A stretch of 64,000 bases of DNA from Gnetum montanum (taxonomy: Eukaryota > Streptophyta > Gnetopsida > Gnetales > Gnetaceae), in the NCBI GenBank assembly GCA_015680685.1, contig MNCI01017493.1, forward strand, positions 68,258 through 132,257, written 5' to 3'. The notes below the pieces were generated by a model that saw only the letters and a list, made by a program, of their open reading frames with translations, had not been told where the DNA came from and searched no databases. This document shows positions 35,984 to 48,119 of this stretch, one piece after another (position 1 is the first letter of the stretch; every line of letters begins with the position of its first letter). A program made the translations under genes and the position numbers.

Positions 35984-36239
35984 TTTTTTAGTTTTTTCCT
36001 GACTCAAATTTATATGGGAATTGTAAATTAAAGAAGTTTTGAGATGGACGAGAACAGTTGACACTTATAATTGTACAACATTGCATGTATAAAAATTTTT
36101 TTGTTGATTTTGAGTTTGATTACACACACGACATGACAATGTAAAATATTTTGGTTTATTTTTCATTTGTTTTAGATGTAATGTGCAGATGTAATTATAA
36201 ATTGTAATGACAAATGAAAGAGGAAAACAAAGTATGTGT
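35984..36239. other. AT-rich 3' flank of the antisense gene
   Basis: No frame. AT-rich with AATTAAAGAAG and ATGTAAAATA, where polyadenylation of the antisense transcript could occur; not provable here. Confidence 0.35.
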
Positions 36240-36605
36240 GATCTAGTTTAAGGCCATTTCGGGCCCCATGCGTAGTTTAAGGCCATTTCGGGCTCCATGC
36301 GTAAACAAGGAACATTTCGGATAACGTGGGTGGGTTTCTCGGTTGACCAACCATTTCTAATCGTGGCTAGTTTTATGTCATTGCGGACATGATAGTTTAA
36401 TGTCGTTCCGGATAGGGTGTAGTTTAATGTTTTTTCTGATTTGTTGTAGTTTAACGTCATTTCGGACGAGTTGTAGTTTAACGTCGTTTCGGACATGTTG
36501 TACTTTAACGTCATTTCGGACATGTTGTAGTTTAACATCATTTCAGACATGTTGTAGTTTAACGTCATTTCGGACATGTTGTAGTTTAACGTCATTTTGT
36601 ACATA
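36240..36605. repeat. T3 microrepeats 'gtagtttaacgtcatttcggacatgtt'
   Basis: About nine units near 29-30 bp in 36,365-36,605, plus two GGCC-type units at 36,240-36,300. The MTLNYNMSE-repeat frame on the - strand is the repeat translated. Confidence 0.85.
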
Positions 36606-36968
36606 TTGAGATGGTATTATTTTAGGGATTTTTTGATTTTTTTTCTTTTTAATGTTAGGTGATGTGTCAACGGGTATGATTCTGTATTCAGCGTCCCCTT
36701 CGCTAATTACGTTTAATGGTAATTCAACCCAAGGGACGTCTGATGGAATGGCTTCTGTGTCAATGTTTTTAGATGTTTCAGTATTTGTGACGAGTTCTAT
36801 GTTAATTTCTAATTGGGAAGGAGTATGTACAATGTCAGGCGCAGGTGTTTCTGTTTTAGGTGGATCATGTTCTGTGTTTAAAGGATTGACGCCTACCGAT
36901 TGTTGTTCGTTTATGTCATTTTGGCCAGGCTCTTCTAGCTCAACCTCTAAGCCTTGGTTCATGTCTAT

Positions 36969-38509
36969 CTATGATGAAATAATAGGTGTAGCCGCTTCCT
37001 TGTGTATGATGATTTCACCGCCTTCATAAGGTAGGTGAATCTCTTGGTGTATAGGGGACGAGACTGCTTTCAGTTGGGCCAACCAGGGTCTTCCTAATAT
37101 TAGGTTGAATCCTGGCATTTCATCGACCACTACGAAGTCGGCAGATGTGGGAAACTGGTCCCCTGCTATGAATTCTAAGGTCACTATGCCTTTGACCATC
37201 ACGCATGACCCACTGAATGATTTTAAACATGTAGTTGCAGTTGGTTTGATTAACTCCGTCAGCCCTAGTTGTTCAATGATGGGGTATGGTACCACGTTCG
37301 TAGCAGCTCCATCGTCTACATGGACCCCATGTATCTTGAACTAATTTATGCGTATCGTTATGAACATGGGGGCTATTGTTATCTCCCCTATTTTCTTATC
37401 CACTTTAATGTTATCATTGTGGAAGCTTAGTGGTTTGGAAGTTAACCCTTGGGGTGAGTACATTACCGCGTGAATGGAAGATTCATTCAGGGGCAAGTTT
37501 TCGCTTACTGGGATCGATGTTAGCATGCGTACCAAAGCTTCACGATGTGTTTGGGATGTTAGAACTAAGTCATACAAGCTTAGCGAAGTGTTCTTTCGTT
37601 TGAGTGCTTTTGTGACTTGCGTTAAAGCCATTGCCAAATCTCTACTGTTGGGCACGTTTACATCAGCAGTGACTGGGTCCATTGGCCCCAATAGTTTTAT
37701 TTCATGTTTTGTTGGTTTGTCATTTTTGCACGGAGTCACTGTTTTAGACATATCAATTTTTTTTATGGTTCACCCTCGTTACCTACGTTTGGTTGACTGT
37801 TGGGTGGCGTCATGGGTATGGTGTTAAGTGGAGTGGGTTTAGGTGGCCCTACAGCTAACCGTTGACGCTCTTTCTCCAAGCGTTCACGCGTAAGCTTATC
37901 TACTAAGCGTTCTCGTGTGTCGTGTGGAGGTGGAGCTGGTCTTGGAGCTTCGAGTTGCCTTGGGATTCGTACCACATATGGAGCCGGGCGAGGTTGTGGT
38001 TGGACAGTCGTATGTGGTTGAGCAGAAGGTTGGCCAGGCATCCTAATGACGTAGGGGCTAGGTTCGCCTTACATTTATGAGATGGAAGTTTGGTACTCAT
38101 TAGGACTTGCGAATGTCCTAACAATATATGGGGTTTGTTTAGGCGGAGGTTGGACCTCCGCTGTTGCAACTGCGGGTGGCACTCGAACTACGAAAGGGGC
38201 AGGCCTAGTAGGAGGGGTTGATAGATTCGGGGTAGTGACAGCAGGAGGTACGCGCACTACATATGGTTTTTGCAGGGCGAATGACGGTTGAGGCATGGGT
38301 GCGGATGGAGTGGGAGGAACATGGACTACAAACGGCTTGTTAGGTGTTTGTTGTTTATATTCAGGGTAGATGGTGTTAATGTTGGGTGTCTCGGGTTCAT
38401 CATCAAAGCAGATGGTGTTGATAATGTACGGTGTCTCTTTGGTGTTCAGAGGGTCTTTATACACACCCCATAGCTTGATTCTGCGGTTGGACCGGGTTGG
38501 CCTCGTCAA
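36969..38509 (-). pseudogene. pro: T3 linker, pre-protease and retropepsin-like protease
   Basis: From 38,509 on the - strand: a proline-rich linker with repeated PYVVRVPP, PFVVHVPP and PYIVR units (38,450-37,960), a pre-protease segment (37,751-37,450; LLGPMDPV, LAMALTQVTKALKRKNTSL, LYDLVLTSQTHREALVRML), then FITIRIN, a stop, and the core HVDDGAATNVVPYPIIEQLG with catalytic Asp-Gly retained, TCLKSFSGSCVMVKGIV, and FNLILGRPWLAQLKAV. A stop and frame changes separate the parts, so the polyprotein is broken although the active site is intact. Confidence 0.85.
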
Positions 38510-40763
38510 AGGTGATTTGGCCTTCGTCTATCATTCACTGTATGTCCTGCTTCAAGGTGAAATAGTAATCCGTACCATGCCCGTTGCGTTGGTGATAATT
38601 GCAGAAGCGATCCATTCTAAAACCTTTGGGCACTGGAGGCTCATCCGGTGTTGCTAAACTTGGGTTCTGAATGAGTTGACAAAACCGATCATGTCTATGG
38701 ATGGCCGTAGGGGATAACTGTTTGTGTTTCATTAACCCAGCCTTCAGGAGTTGATCAAAGAGCTGGGATGGCTTCATAGGCAATGACGTATATTGAGAGG
38801 GTTCTTTCCTCTCAAAATTTCTCGTACGGTTTAGTGTTGGGTTCTGCGATGATGATGATTCCGGCGCAGTTGTAAGAGTAGGTTTAGTATAGTCAGTAGG
38901 GGCTACAAGTGGTTTGTTTTGTTGTGCCATGCGTGCTTGTTGCGTTTCCGCTATTACCGCTATAGTTGTTTTAGCCTTCTCTTTATCCTTCTTACTGTGT
39001 TGATTTTTGAAGGCTAAATACGCTGGATCATGGCTATTTTGAGCCGCCTCTTCTATATTTTTGATCTGTACAAAGGCTTGGTTAAGGTTACGCGCATTAA
39101 GATAGTACAATTTGGATTTGAAGAAGTCATTAATAGCCCCCTTTAGAATTGTGAGCAGATATGTCTGGGGGATCGGCTCGTGTAGCTTATTAAGAGCGGC
39201 ACTCCACCTCTGAATGAATTTTTGTACAGGTTCAAGCGGTGCTTGTTTAACCTGTATGACGCTATCCAATATCACCTCAGGTTTCAAGTTATATTTGAAC
39301 CTAGTTACGAACTGATGTAACAACTCTTCCAAGGAAAATATAGAATTCCTCGACAAGGCCCGGTACCAATCAAGCGCTCTCCCTGCGAGGGACATGGGAA
39401 AGACTCGCAAAATGGCATGGGGCCATGCCTGGAGTAACGTGCATTCTAATCTAAACGTTATTAGGTGAGCATTGGGGTCCATCTCCCCGTTATATTTAGT
39501 TAGTGTTGGCAACGATACTCCTTTGGGCAAAGTTAGGGGCGGGACGGAAAGGCTAATGGGGTCATTGTGGTAGAAGTCCACTACCTTTAACTCTCCGTCG
39601 GCAGTTGTTTTGAGGCGTTTGACCTCGTCAGTTAATTCCTGCATTAATTTTTTAGCATCTGCCCAGTCTTGGGCGCTAGGTAAGGCAACAGCTTGGGGAT
39701 GCGGTATATTGTACAGATTGGATTGTTGGATGGTAGGTTGGAAGGCTGAAAGCTATGCAGTCAGCGGTTGGACTTCTGGGATGTTCATAGCGTGTTGCAC
39801 CAGGGACGACACATTGTAGGTGAGAGGTTGATGTTGTTGTGGTTGCGGCTGTACTTGGGGAATGTTGGTTTGGGGAATCGTACGGGGTGGCACATTGTAG
39901 TGAGAGGGTTGATGTGATGGCACACCCATCACCGCCCATTGCCCAGCCACATTTTGTGAAGGAACTTCCTATAGGGTTACGGCGGTCGAGGGGGCTCCGT
40001 GCGTTTGGATGTGAAGGATGTAGTGAGCGAACATGGATGCTGGTATCACATGTGGCATCCCTATCATTCGAGGCGAGAAGGTTGCTCCCATGTTATTGTG
40101 TGGGGGTGGTGCTTGCAAGGATGGGCCTGCAGCTGCAGTGGGAATGACAGCAAGAGGGAGTGTGTTGATTTGTGGGTCGCTCAGAGGAGGAACATGAACC
40201 AGCGCTGATGTTTCTGGTGGAGGTGCTTGCACCTGGGTGAACCTGAGGTGTTGGAGGGGCATGATTTCCCCTGTGCCTGGATGAAACATGGGGTTGATGT
40301 GTGTTTGTGGGCTAAGGGTGTGATAGGAGTCTTCGTGTTCAGATTGGGCAACGAACTCGTCCTCCTCTTCCGGTTGGGGATCTACTGTAGGCTGATCCAA
40401 CGAATGACTCCTTTGCAAAATGAGTTGTGTGATGAGCTCTGAGTACTGCTCTGGAACAGGGATTATATTGTACAGAGAAGGGATGAACTTGCATCCCCCC
40501 CTGTAGAAGATTTTGTATTGCCTCTTTCCCTCTATTTCGGCTCGATCTACGGCTAGACTAGCTTGCATCTTCATACATATGAAGTTGTACTGGTCCTGAG
40601 TTATAATGTTAGAGGTTGGGTTTCTCCCTTGCAACCTTAGGGACCTGCGAAGCCCCACTGTGGATTGTACTGTTGGCTATTGAACATCGGGCTATTGGGT
40701 AGCCATGGTGCCTACCATGTCGTTGACTTGAGCGGTTGTAGCGGTGGTGTTTACGGGGTTCAT
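38510..40763 (-). pseudogene. gag: T3 gag
   Basis: Start chosen at ATG 40,763 (MNPVNTTATTAQVND), in frame with the N-terminal domain to 39,969 but crossed by two TAG codons near 40,690-40,680. 40,658-39,969: SLRLQGRNPTSNIITQDQYN, ELITQLILQRS, proline-rich end. 39,644-38,535: capsid core (NGEMDPNAHLITFRLECTLL, ALDWYRALSRNSIFSLEELL, YNLKPEVILDSVIQVKQAP, KSKLYYLNARNLNQAF) and zinc-knuckle FCNYHQRNGHGTDYY, where the final Cys is Tyr. The nucleocapsid-like finger is therefore damaged. Confidence 0.88.
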
Positions 40764-41490
40764 GATGATCTGTTGAGGGTATGAAACGGTATAGGGATGT
40801 GAAATTAGTGTAGTGAGTACAGCGTACAGCGTCTACGCTTTAATGACTAGCATATAATGACAGCATATACAGCGTATATGTATGCAACATATAGAGTCAA
40901 CGTAGATGAAGTCTACGGCGTAAATCGTGCAGCGTATACACTAGGCAGTGTATACAATGTCAGGGTACAACGTAAAACAAAGTTACAACGTATAGAGTGT
41001 AGTATAAACTGGACAGCAGTGTAGACAAAGTCTATGGCGTAAGTAAAACAGCGTATATAGCGTTAGGGTGCAGCGTAGACAGGTTTTACAGCGTACAAAG
41101 TGTGGTATATATGAACAATAGCATGAACAAATTCGCAGCGTAAAGAGAGTAGTGTAAACAAAATAGCAGGGGAAAAAATCAGTGTACAACATGAATGGAC
41201 GGTAGTATCTACTGCATAAAATATGCAGCATAAACTTTAGTAGTCTTGTGTACGGTGTAGGCGAAATGTGCAGCGTAAGACGTGTAGCATATGATTAACA
41301 GCGTAAACACTGGGGATCTTGTAGAGTAAGTTTTAATAGGAGCGGAGTAGACGCTGAACAGCGTAAATGCTGGATTGTAAACTAGGCTTCAAAGTGAGCA
41401 GCGTAAATGCTGGGAGGTTTTCAGAAGGGATCGGCGTGTGGTTGGCGACGTAAACGCTGGGACGCTTGCAGGTAAGGTTTTAGGTAGAGG
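40764..41490 (-). other. T3 5' leader with 'gcgta' repeats
   Basis: Untranslated leader between PBS and gag. It holds many short 'cagcgtatac' and 'cagcgtaaa' motifs at 20-30 bp spacing. No gene. Confidence 0.65.
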
Positions 41491-41512
41491 CCCTCCTTCT
41501 AGCACCAATTTT
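41491..41512 (-). other. T3 primer-binding-site region
   Basis: On the - strand, right after the LTR: AAAATTGGTGCTAGAAGGAG. TGGYGCTAGAAGGAGGG is shared with T4 (50,012-50,030). The tRNA is not identified. Confidence 0.6.
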
Positions 41513-42722
41513 TGTACTATCTGAAATCATCGGTCTTTGGCTGAAAGGAAACAAAGACCGCGGGATCATAGGACACGCACAAAAGATCCAACCTTCGCCT
41601 GAGGGTGAGCTGGAATGCACGAAGGCAGAGTACCTTGGGTGGTCCGCATGCGGATCAGATAAGGATTTCCCTGAATGTACACCGAAGTGTTATACGCTGG
41701 GTTATACGTAAACGGCGTAACAAGTGTAAATTAGAGAGTAAATAGCATGACTGATGCAAATAGAGCGTAAATAGAATACATGCAGCAATTAATGCAAACT
41801 TTAAATGATTTTGGAAAGAAAATGTAACAATGGCATTACAGAATGAAAGTACAATGCACTGGTCTAATGCAGTTGTGACTAGAACACAAGGCGGACGAAA
41901 AGCCCCAGTGGATGCAAAGATGACTGGTTCACACTGTAGGCACAGCATAGAGGCTATCTGCTCAACGTACAGGGTTTTCCAATGTAAAGGGTTTTGTGCT
42001 CTGGTTCTCAGCATCTCTGCTCTCTGGTATGGTTTAGAATTTTTCCAACCCCCCTCGTTCTAGTGAAAAATGGGGCTTTTATACAATTTTTTGACACTAG
42101 ACTCAGGTTGGGCGACACGTGGTGTGTTGACCGAGTGCAAAAGTGTAAAATTTACAAGTGTACAATATGTTACATTTGGTGGGTGTATACGCTGCGTCTG
42201 GCGAGTGTAGACTATGGTCGTATACGCTGTATGTGCTGGGTGTATGCGAAGTTGGGCGTAGATGCTATGGATGCTAGGCATATACGCTGATGTGTTGGGC
42301 GTATATGCTCCATCCATCAGTGTATACACTGATGGATGCTGGCATATACGCTGGGGCGTATACGTTGTTGGTCGTTGCCTTATGTCAAATCTTGCTTTGC
42401 AGTGCTATTTCCATCTCATCTTTGGGGATTTCATGCCAGGTGTATACATCTGTTGTACCTGTTGAGTGCACATGTGAGGCATGTACGCTGGGCGTATACG
42501 TTGTGGATGTTGGGCATATACGCTGGGGCGTATACGCTGTGAATGTGAACTTGAGCGTATACACCAGGCGTATACGCTAAGACTGCATACTTAGTGAAAA
42601 TCAAGTATTTTGATCTCCGAAGTTTCCATGTGTGACACCAGATGTAGCTGTGGTCATCTGTGAGTCCCAGGGACCTACTTCGTGTTGGAGAAGTACTAAG
42701 CTCGAAATTTTGTGGTGTTTCA
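41513..42722 (-). repeat. T3 5' LTR
   Basis: 1,210 bp. On the - strand it starts TGAAACACC at 42,722 and ends ...GTACA at 41,513. TATAAAAG box at 42,076-42,084; GCGTATACGC motif array at 42,180-42,590. Pair of 24,566-25,762. Confidence 0.9.
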
Positions 42723-42727
42723 CCTGT
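42723..42727. repeat. T3 target-site duplication, right copy
   Basis: CCTGT right after the LTR end GTGTTTCA; identical to 24,561-24,565. Confidence 0.9.
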
Positions 42728-44945
42728 GACAAGTTGTTTCCTATTTCCTAGTTCATCCGGAAGGACTTCAATGTTCTCCACTTCCATCTCTTCTACATGC
42801 ACAGGAACCTGTGTGCCACCTGTGTTACTAATAGGGGCCTCCTTTTCCAAAATTAGGGCCCCTCCTTCACGTCGTATAACTATTGCCCCCATTTTAGGGA
42901 TCAACTCCGCTACATTCTTCCCTTTGTCTACTAAAAAAAATAGTTAAGCAAAGCACTTACAAAAGCTACGTGACATCACGTCTATACACAGTGTAACAAA
43001 TATATAAACTAATTACGCATCTCTTTACTTACTAGTTGGGGGATCATTCTTATGAAACTTAATTTGCAACTTCTTCCTATCTACGTCAGTCGGACCAGCA
43101 GACTCCACGGTTGAACAATGCTTCTTTCGCTGGACTGACAAATCCACTATTTCTGCTGCAAGGCATTTCCCTTTCGACACACTACCGGTGAGAAAAGGGA
43201 GTGCTCCATCCACGTTGTCCTTGCCCTACATACAAGGCACTTCCAAACTCTTAGTAGTAAGTGAAAGCGAATCCCTAATGCCTTCGGGAGGATCTTGCGA
43301 TTAGGTAGTGCCAAAAACCTGGGAAATCCAAGGTTTGGAAATCTAGTTGCAATCTTGCTGTACCCAAATTCCATCCCTCTGAACCACCAAGAACTTGGCA
43401 AAATGCACGTTGAAGCGGGACTCAAGCTTCTTTCGAAGCTTGACCATTTCAGCTTGCAAACCTTCAGCGAAGTACCTAGCCTAATTATACCACGTCCCCT
43501 CCTCCATAACCTCCCGCATGATCTGAGCCTATTCTATGGTGAGGATTCTCCCCTGGGAAAGCAACTTAGGAAACACATGGGCTCAGAAGAGGGGATAAAT
43601 GGTATGAACCACCTTCAGCTCGATTTTATCAGCAGGGATTCCTTTCACTTCCTTGTTAACCCCCAGCCACTCCTATATCTCCTTCTAGTGCTTAGAACTC
43701 CTTTTTGACTTTTCCTCTATCAAAAAGCCATCAGAGAGAATGCCAAAAAAGTCAATGAATAGTTGAGCGTCAATGTCAAAACTGACATACACATTATGCA
43801 CGCGTATGAAAATATGCTTAGCTTCTTTGCTAAAGGAGTTAACTAGGGTCAACATTTCACCCATGGTGATATCAAGGGTTACAACCATAAATAATTTCAT
43901 TAGTCCAGCTTCCCAGAGGTTATTGGTTAGGATAGCTAGGGCCGCGCTATGGCTGAGCCAACGTTGTGCTTCTTTTATATCACCATAACGAAATAAAAGA
44001 CTATTCGTTTCATGCCTAGAGGCCATAACAGTGATCTCCTGTGATTTCATATAACAAAGGTTTAGCAAGATAAAATAATTTCACACATTGTTTCCACCTT
44101 GTAAGATTGTACAATAAACCACCATAGCGTGATTTACCGTGTCTAAAAGGCAAAGGGAATGGTGGGATTTTCTCTTGCACATTTGCGAAAGTGAGAGGGC
44201 GATCCAAAGTCCACTCCTTATTCAGCCATCCGAGCCTTTTGCACTTGGAAAAGAATTCAACATAGCAGTTAGGGTAATGTAGGATTTCCAATTCTAATTG
44301 TTCCATAAAACCAGCACGTACATTGCTAATAGAGGTGAACTCCTTTATGGACATTTCAGTCATAGACAAAGTATCTGTGTCACCTTGGCGACCATCATTA
44401 TTGATAAAAAACCTACATCATAGAATGTAGACAATTTTTTACACTGGTCACAAATTTAGAAAAATAGTTAGCATATTACGACGCTGTGGAAACACTCACC
44501 TACCTGCATTATATACAATCCTAGGTGGATTCTGGAAATAGGTTGTAAGATGAAAAACCACGAATAGAGTGTTGTAGGTATGATAACAATTAAACCTAGG
44601 CATATCCCAGATCCAAGACAAACGCCTCAAACCCCTGGTGCTCTGTTTACGGTCTTGCACCCGCACAATTTCGATTGAGCCGTCCACGAGAAAAGTTAAG
44701 ATACTCTATGTTGATCCAACTAGTAGCGTCTCCAGAATGGCAGCGGCTATCTCAGCCGGTAGATGCGACCAAATAATTACACTGTAGTTGCATAACAAAA
44801 ACTGCAGGAACTCACATGTGCCTCTTCAGAACCAAACCGCCTCTTCCTTTACACGAGCATGAGGAGGAGGAACAATGGCCACAGGGACATGTAAACAACA
44901 CAGAACACCCACGATGTCGAAGATGATTAGGATGGGCTTTAGCAT
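42728..44945 (-). pseudogene. T2 antisense gene exons 2-5
   Basis: On the - strand: exon 2 about 44,945-44,504 (KPILIIFDIVGVLC, CEFLQFLL, NYSVIIWSHLPAEI, YNTLFVVFHLTTYF, NPPRIVYNAG then donor GTAGGTGAG); exon 3 about 44,415-44,138 (FFSKCKRLGWLNKEW, PFPLPFRHG then donor GTAAATCA); exon 4 44,038-43,033 ('aaatcacag' acceptor; FRYGDIKEAQRWLSH, AGLMKLFMVVTLDI; donor GTAAGTAA); exon 5 42,930-42,728 ('ttttttttag' acceptor, VAELIPKMGAIVIRREGG, ending GNRKQLVT). Exon 5's donor was cut by T3. A TGA stands in exon 2 before RGTCEFL. The T3 gene has the same order and, where checked, the same intron phase. Confidence 0.78.
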
Positions 44946-45037
44946 AATCCTTTACAATGAAATAGACTTCCATTAGGAACAGCAATACAAACACACTAAC
45001 GACATAAGAACATCATAAAAAAAATTTCTTCATTACG
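44712..45037. repeat. 326-bp duplication flanking T4, left copy
   Basis: Matches 56,887-57,212 with about a dozen differences (roughly 96% by eye). It encodes the 5' half of antisense exon 2 (FCP1-like) and adjoining intron of T2. Confidence 0.9.
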
Positions 45038-45040
45038 TAA

Positions 45041-46608
45041 TGTAATGATGGAAAACATCGGCAGCTGGAAAATACCAAACAAAATCCCGCATACACAGTT
45101 TTGACCACGGATCCGTGCGAGGGCTATGCTGGAAAAACGAATCCGCAACGCCCTGAACGGTCTTGTCGATCAGACAGGGACTTACTAGTCAGTAAATCGA
45201 TGGAGATAATGAATATCTCGTGGAACGATCTGATTTGAGGAATTGCAAAATGAGGGGAAAACGACGTAGATGAATTGTAACAATGATAACGCTAAACATG
45301 ATAAGAGGAGGCTAATACAAGAGAAACGCATAGTCTCAAGATCTACTCTTTGACTTGAAAGATGTATATTTTATGTATCATGTTACACTGGAGAGACCCC
45401 AATTTCTTGATGTAAAGCAAGCACAAAACAACAAGAAAACTGTCCAAAAGGAAGTCAGATCTACCTCGTGGGCCAAAGCTAGGATGCAAGGAAGGTCAAG
45501 CTCTGACGTCTATCGAACAACTTTTTCTGACCAATAGAGCCTGCGAACCGTGCAAGATGATCCCACGATCTTGGATCTGCTTCTTTCGCCTTAGGTAGTT
45601 TCTGTTTAGGACCACTAATGGTCATTGATGGAGAAAGCTGTGTCTTCCCCAAGACCGATTACCCTTGCTTCCAATGCTCAAAGTGAACTGTGCTCTCTTT
45701 CTGCAAGAAGGTGATGCTGTCAACAATTGCCAAAGTGCTGCCCTATCTGTCTCTGCTCAAAGTGATAAGTGCCCTTGTGCTCAGAAAAATGTCCCTTTCC
45801 TCGATTTTTTTTGCCAGCCTCTTGTATCTTTGTCAACTGGGGTATTTATAGGCTGCGACGTCCTGTGGAAAAGGTGCAACCCTGATGACGTGTGTCCCGA
45901 ATGTTTCGGGTACTGTTGGCTTGACCATTTTTGTGTCAAACTTCATGACTACGCACAATACGCTTATTTGCGTATTGTGCGTGTAAAGAACAGATGCGCG
46001 TCGGGCATGTTTCAACTGTCTTTGGGTTATATTACGCTCATTCACGCTACGTTGTGTGCACGAGCATAACATAACATGGAAACAATGGATTCAAGTTGTT
46101 TTACGCTTGCATACGCAGCCGGGCATAATGAAGCGTAAACGATGTCTAGCTTGGTGACGCAATACGCTGTGATACGCTACGTTGCGTGATGAGCGTATGA
46201 TGAGCAATCACACTTTCTTAGACTTTGCCTTTGACTGTTTTGGAGCTCATTACGCTGCCGTGCATAACAGAGCGCAAACCTGGCCTTGAACAAAAGACTT
46301 AGCAAAATATACGAGAATTCGCATATTACGCTGCTCAAGCCTCTCCCCATGCCAAAGTAACTAGCCTTCTGATGCCGGACTATGTTTAAACAGAAACACG
46401 CTAAGCGTCATTATGCTACATCGCGTGGTATAGCGTAAACAGAGAAAACATAGTAAGATTAGGAATCTGCACAGGAAGTTGAAGACTTGATGCTATGCGC
46501 CTCTTGGTGTTGCTCTATCTTATTCTCCCTTCTGGAATTCTGACATGCGCCCTTGCCTGAATTGCGGATCTTTGCCTGAGGTTGACTCGCAATTTTTACG
46601 GTGTTTCA
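45041..46608 (-). repeat. T4 3' LTR (inverted)
   Basis: 1,568 bp; on the - strand TGAAACACCG...GTTACA-type end (ATTACA). Matches 48,465-50,006 in reverse complement. TATA box 45,841-45,852 (CCTATAAATACC on the - strand). Palindromic GCGTAATG/CATTACGC-like motifs at 45,950-46,460. Confidence 0.9.
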
Positions 46609-46663
46609 ATGGCCCTTCTTTGTTGACGGTTAGAGGGCTTGCCCAAAAGACGTCAACAAAGAA
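46609..46663 (-). other. T4 polypurine tract with 13-bp perfect stem-loop
   Basis: On the - strand AAAGAAGGGCCAT precedes the LTR. TTCTTTGTTGACG (46,616-46,628) and CGTCAACAAAGAA (46,651-46,663) are exact reverse complements with a 22-nt loop. Confidence 0.75.
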
Positions 46664-48119
46664 TACGAAACACCGGATTGGTAGAAGCAAGAACAACGTC
46701 TATCCATGGCTACTCAAGAGTTGCCCTGTCAACATGGAAGAGCAAAGCTTGAGGAAATGGAACATAGAATGACATAGTAGGAAATAGGTTCGGGAAGACG
46801 TAAAATAAGTCAGGATGGTAGGAGTATAGAATACACTTACTGAACGCACAGAAACATACGCACACTTATTTCAAAGGGAATTCTTTTAGACGAGCGTAGC
46901 GCATCAGCCTGAGATTTCTCTGTCACCGATTATAGCAGGAATGCTTGCAAAAGGAGCATGGTGCGTCACTTCTACGATATCTCTACTAGTGCGAGTGCGG
47001 AAAATGGATGCTTGCATATGTAGCTTTTGCGTATGGGAAGTGGGTGGTAGGGATGAAACGAAATAAGAGCTAAGGGTAGGATTATGAGAGGTATAGGCAT
47101 GTAGTTCTAAGTGGTCGGGCAAACCTGAGCAGCCATTTCAAAATGCTGTTGTTCTTCACCGCTCAAATGGACGCACCTTTGAACCACACCCTCGAAGCAA
47201 GTAACCTGCAACCACAGAAGAAAACAGAGGACACCATTGCTCATGCGAACACGAGGTGAGGTTGTCGAAACAAGCGCCGTTTGATGCGAGATAGAGTGAT
47301 TGGGCCGTGAAGAAGGAGCTGTAGCATGAGGCCAGAGCTTCTAATCCTGACGATTGGCTCAGCATATCTTCGCCAAAAGACATCAGACACAGTGCACCTA
47401 ACTAGTCAGGCAAAGAACTAGCTAGATGAATTTGCGAAGCCAACGTCTGATAGCGATGATCAGAATAGGTCCCCAAGGTCATTGTCGACGACGATTTCGT
47501 CGGGGCACCGGCTGGCGAGACTAAACTCTCAGAGGTACCACCACTACAATGGGCGCAGCGACGGCATCTCTGAGGGATCAGTAAGATGCCTCTCAGCTCA
47601 TCCGAGGAATCAGTAGGATGCCGGTGTGGTGGCGACGCTAGGACTGTCCCAGTATCCCATCTCGTTTGTCGTGCAGCTGTACAGAGATGATCACGCTCGC
47701 TTGATTTACATGGCAGTAGTCTGTAAGTCTCAGTTTTAAGTCCTGGTAGACTGTCATTGCTGGTTTTAAGTCTCAGCAGACCATGGTCCCAGTTTAAAGT
47801 CCGGGCGGACCAAGAAATGCTAGTTTTACGTCGTAGCGGAAGGTGGTGTGTCTGATTTATGGTCTCAGCAGACCATGCTGTGGATGTCAGTTTCATGTCA
47901 TGACCTAAGGACAGATCTGTGCTAGTTTTACCTCTCAGCAGACGACTACTTACCTGTGCTAGTTTAGCATCGTGGCGGACACGTGCAAAAGATGCCAGTT
48001 TTTCATCTTGGCGGACCTGTACAACATTGCCAGTTTTACGTCGTAGCGGACAGTTACAACTTGCCAGTTTAGCATCATAACGGACGATGGTTTCCATACC
48101 TGATTGTTCACACTAGAGA
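46664..48119 (-). other. T4 pol-to-PPT tail with 'cagttttacgtcgtagcggac' repeats
   Basis: 46,664-47,700: no gene recognised. 47,720-48,090: about eleven units of 'ccagttttacgtcgtagcggac'/'cagcagacc' type, the tail module also seen in T2 and T3. The open frame 47,402-48,097 (-) is the repeat read through. Confidence 0.7.

Larger units (their letters stand above)
24566..42722 (-). mobile_element. T3: complete 18.2-kb Tat-type retrotransposon nested in T2
   Basis: Two LTRs (24,566-25,762 and 41,513-42,722, both TG...CA on the + strand) and a perfect 5-bp CCTGT target duplication define the ends. On the - strand the order is LTR, PBS, leader, gag, protease, microrepeats, antisense gene (reading +), microrepeats, pol with dual RNase H, tail, PPT, LTR. 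In the 180 bp I compared, the LTRs differ at roughly one site in six, mostly transitions, so the insertion is old. Confidence 0.93.
42723..45037 (+). mobile_element. T2 part 2, between T3 and T4
   Basis: Begins with the right CCTGT copy (42,723-42,727) and consists of antisense exons 5 to 2 of T2, ending with the left copy of the 326-bp duplication. Confidence 0.85.

Noticed and set aside
36248-36609. Repeat protein with MTLNYNMSE units (and its opposite-strand Cys-rich frame)
   Set aside because: Direct translation of the 29-30-bp microrepeat; the same zone in T1, T2 and T4 has unrelated translations.
44812-44994. Small protein KDYAKAHPNHLRHRGCS on the - strand
   Set aside because: Out of frame with antisense exon 2, whose FCP1-like frame (KPILIIFDIVGVLC) explains the region better.
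47402-48097. 231-codon Arg/Lys-rich frame on the - strand
   Set aside because: Runs through 'cagttttacgtcgtagcggac' tail repeats; no counterpart in T2 or T3 tails.
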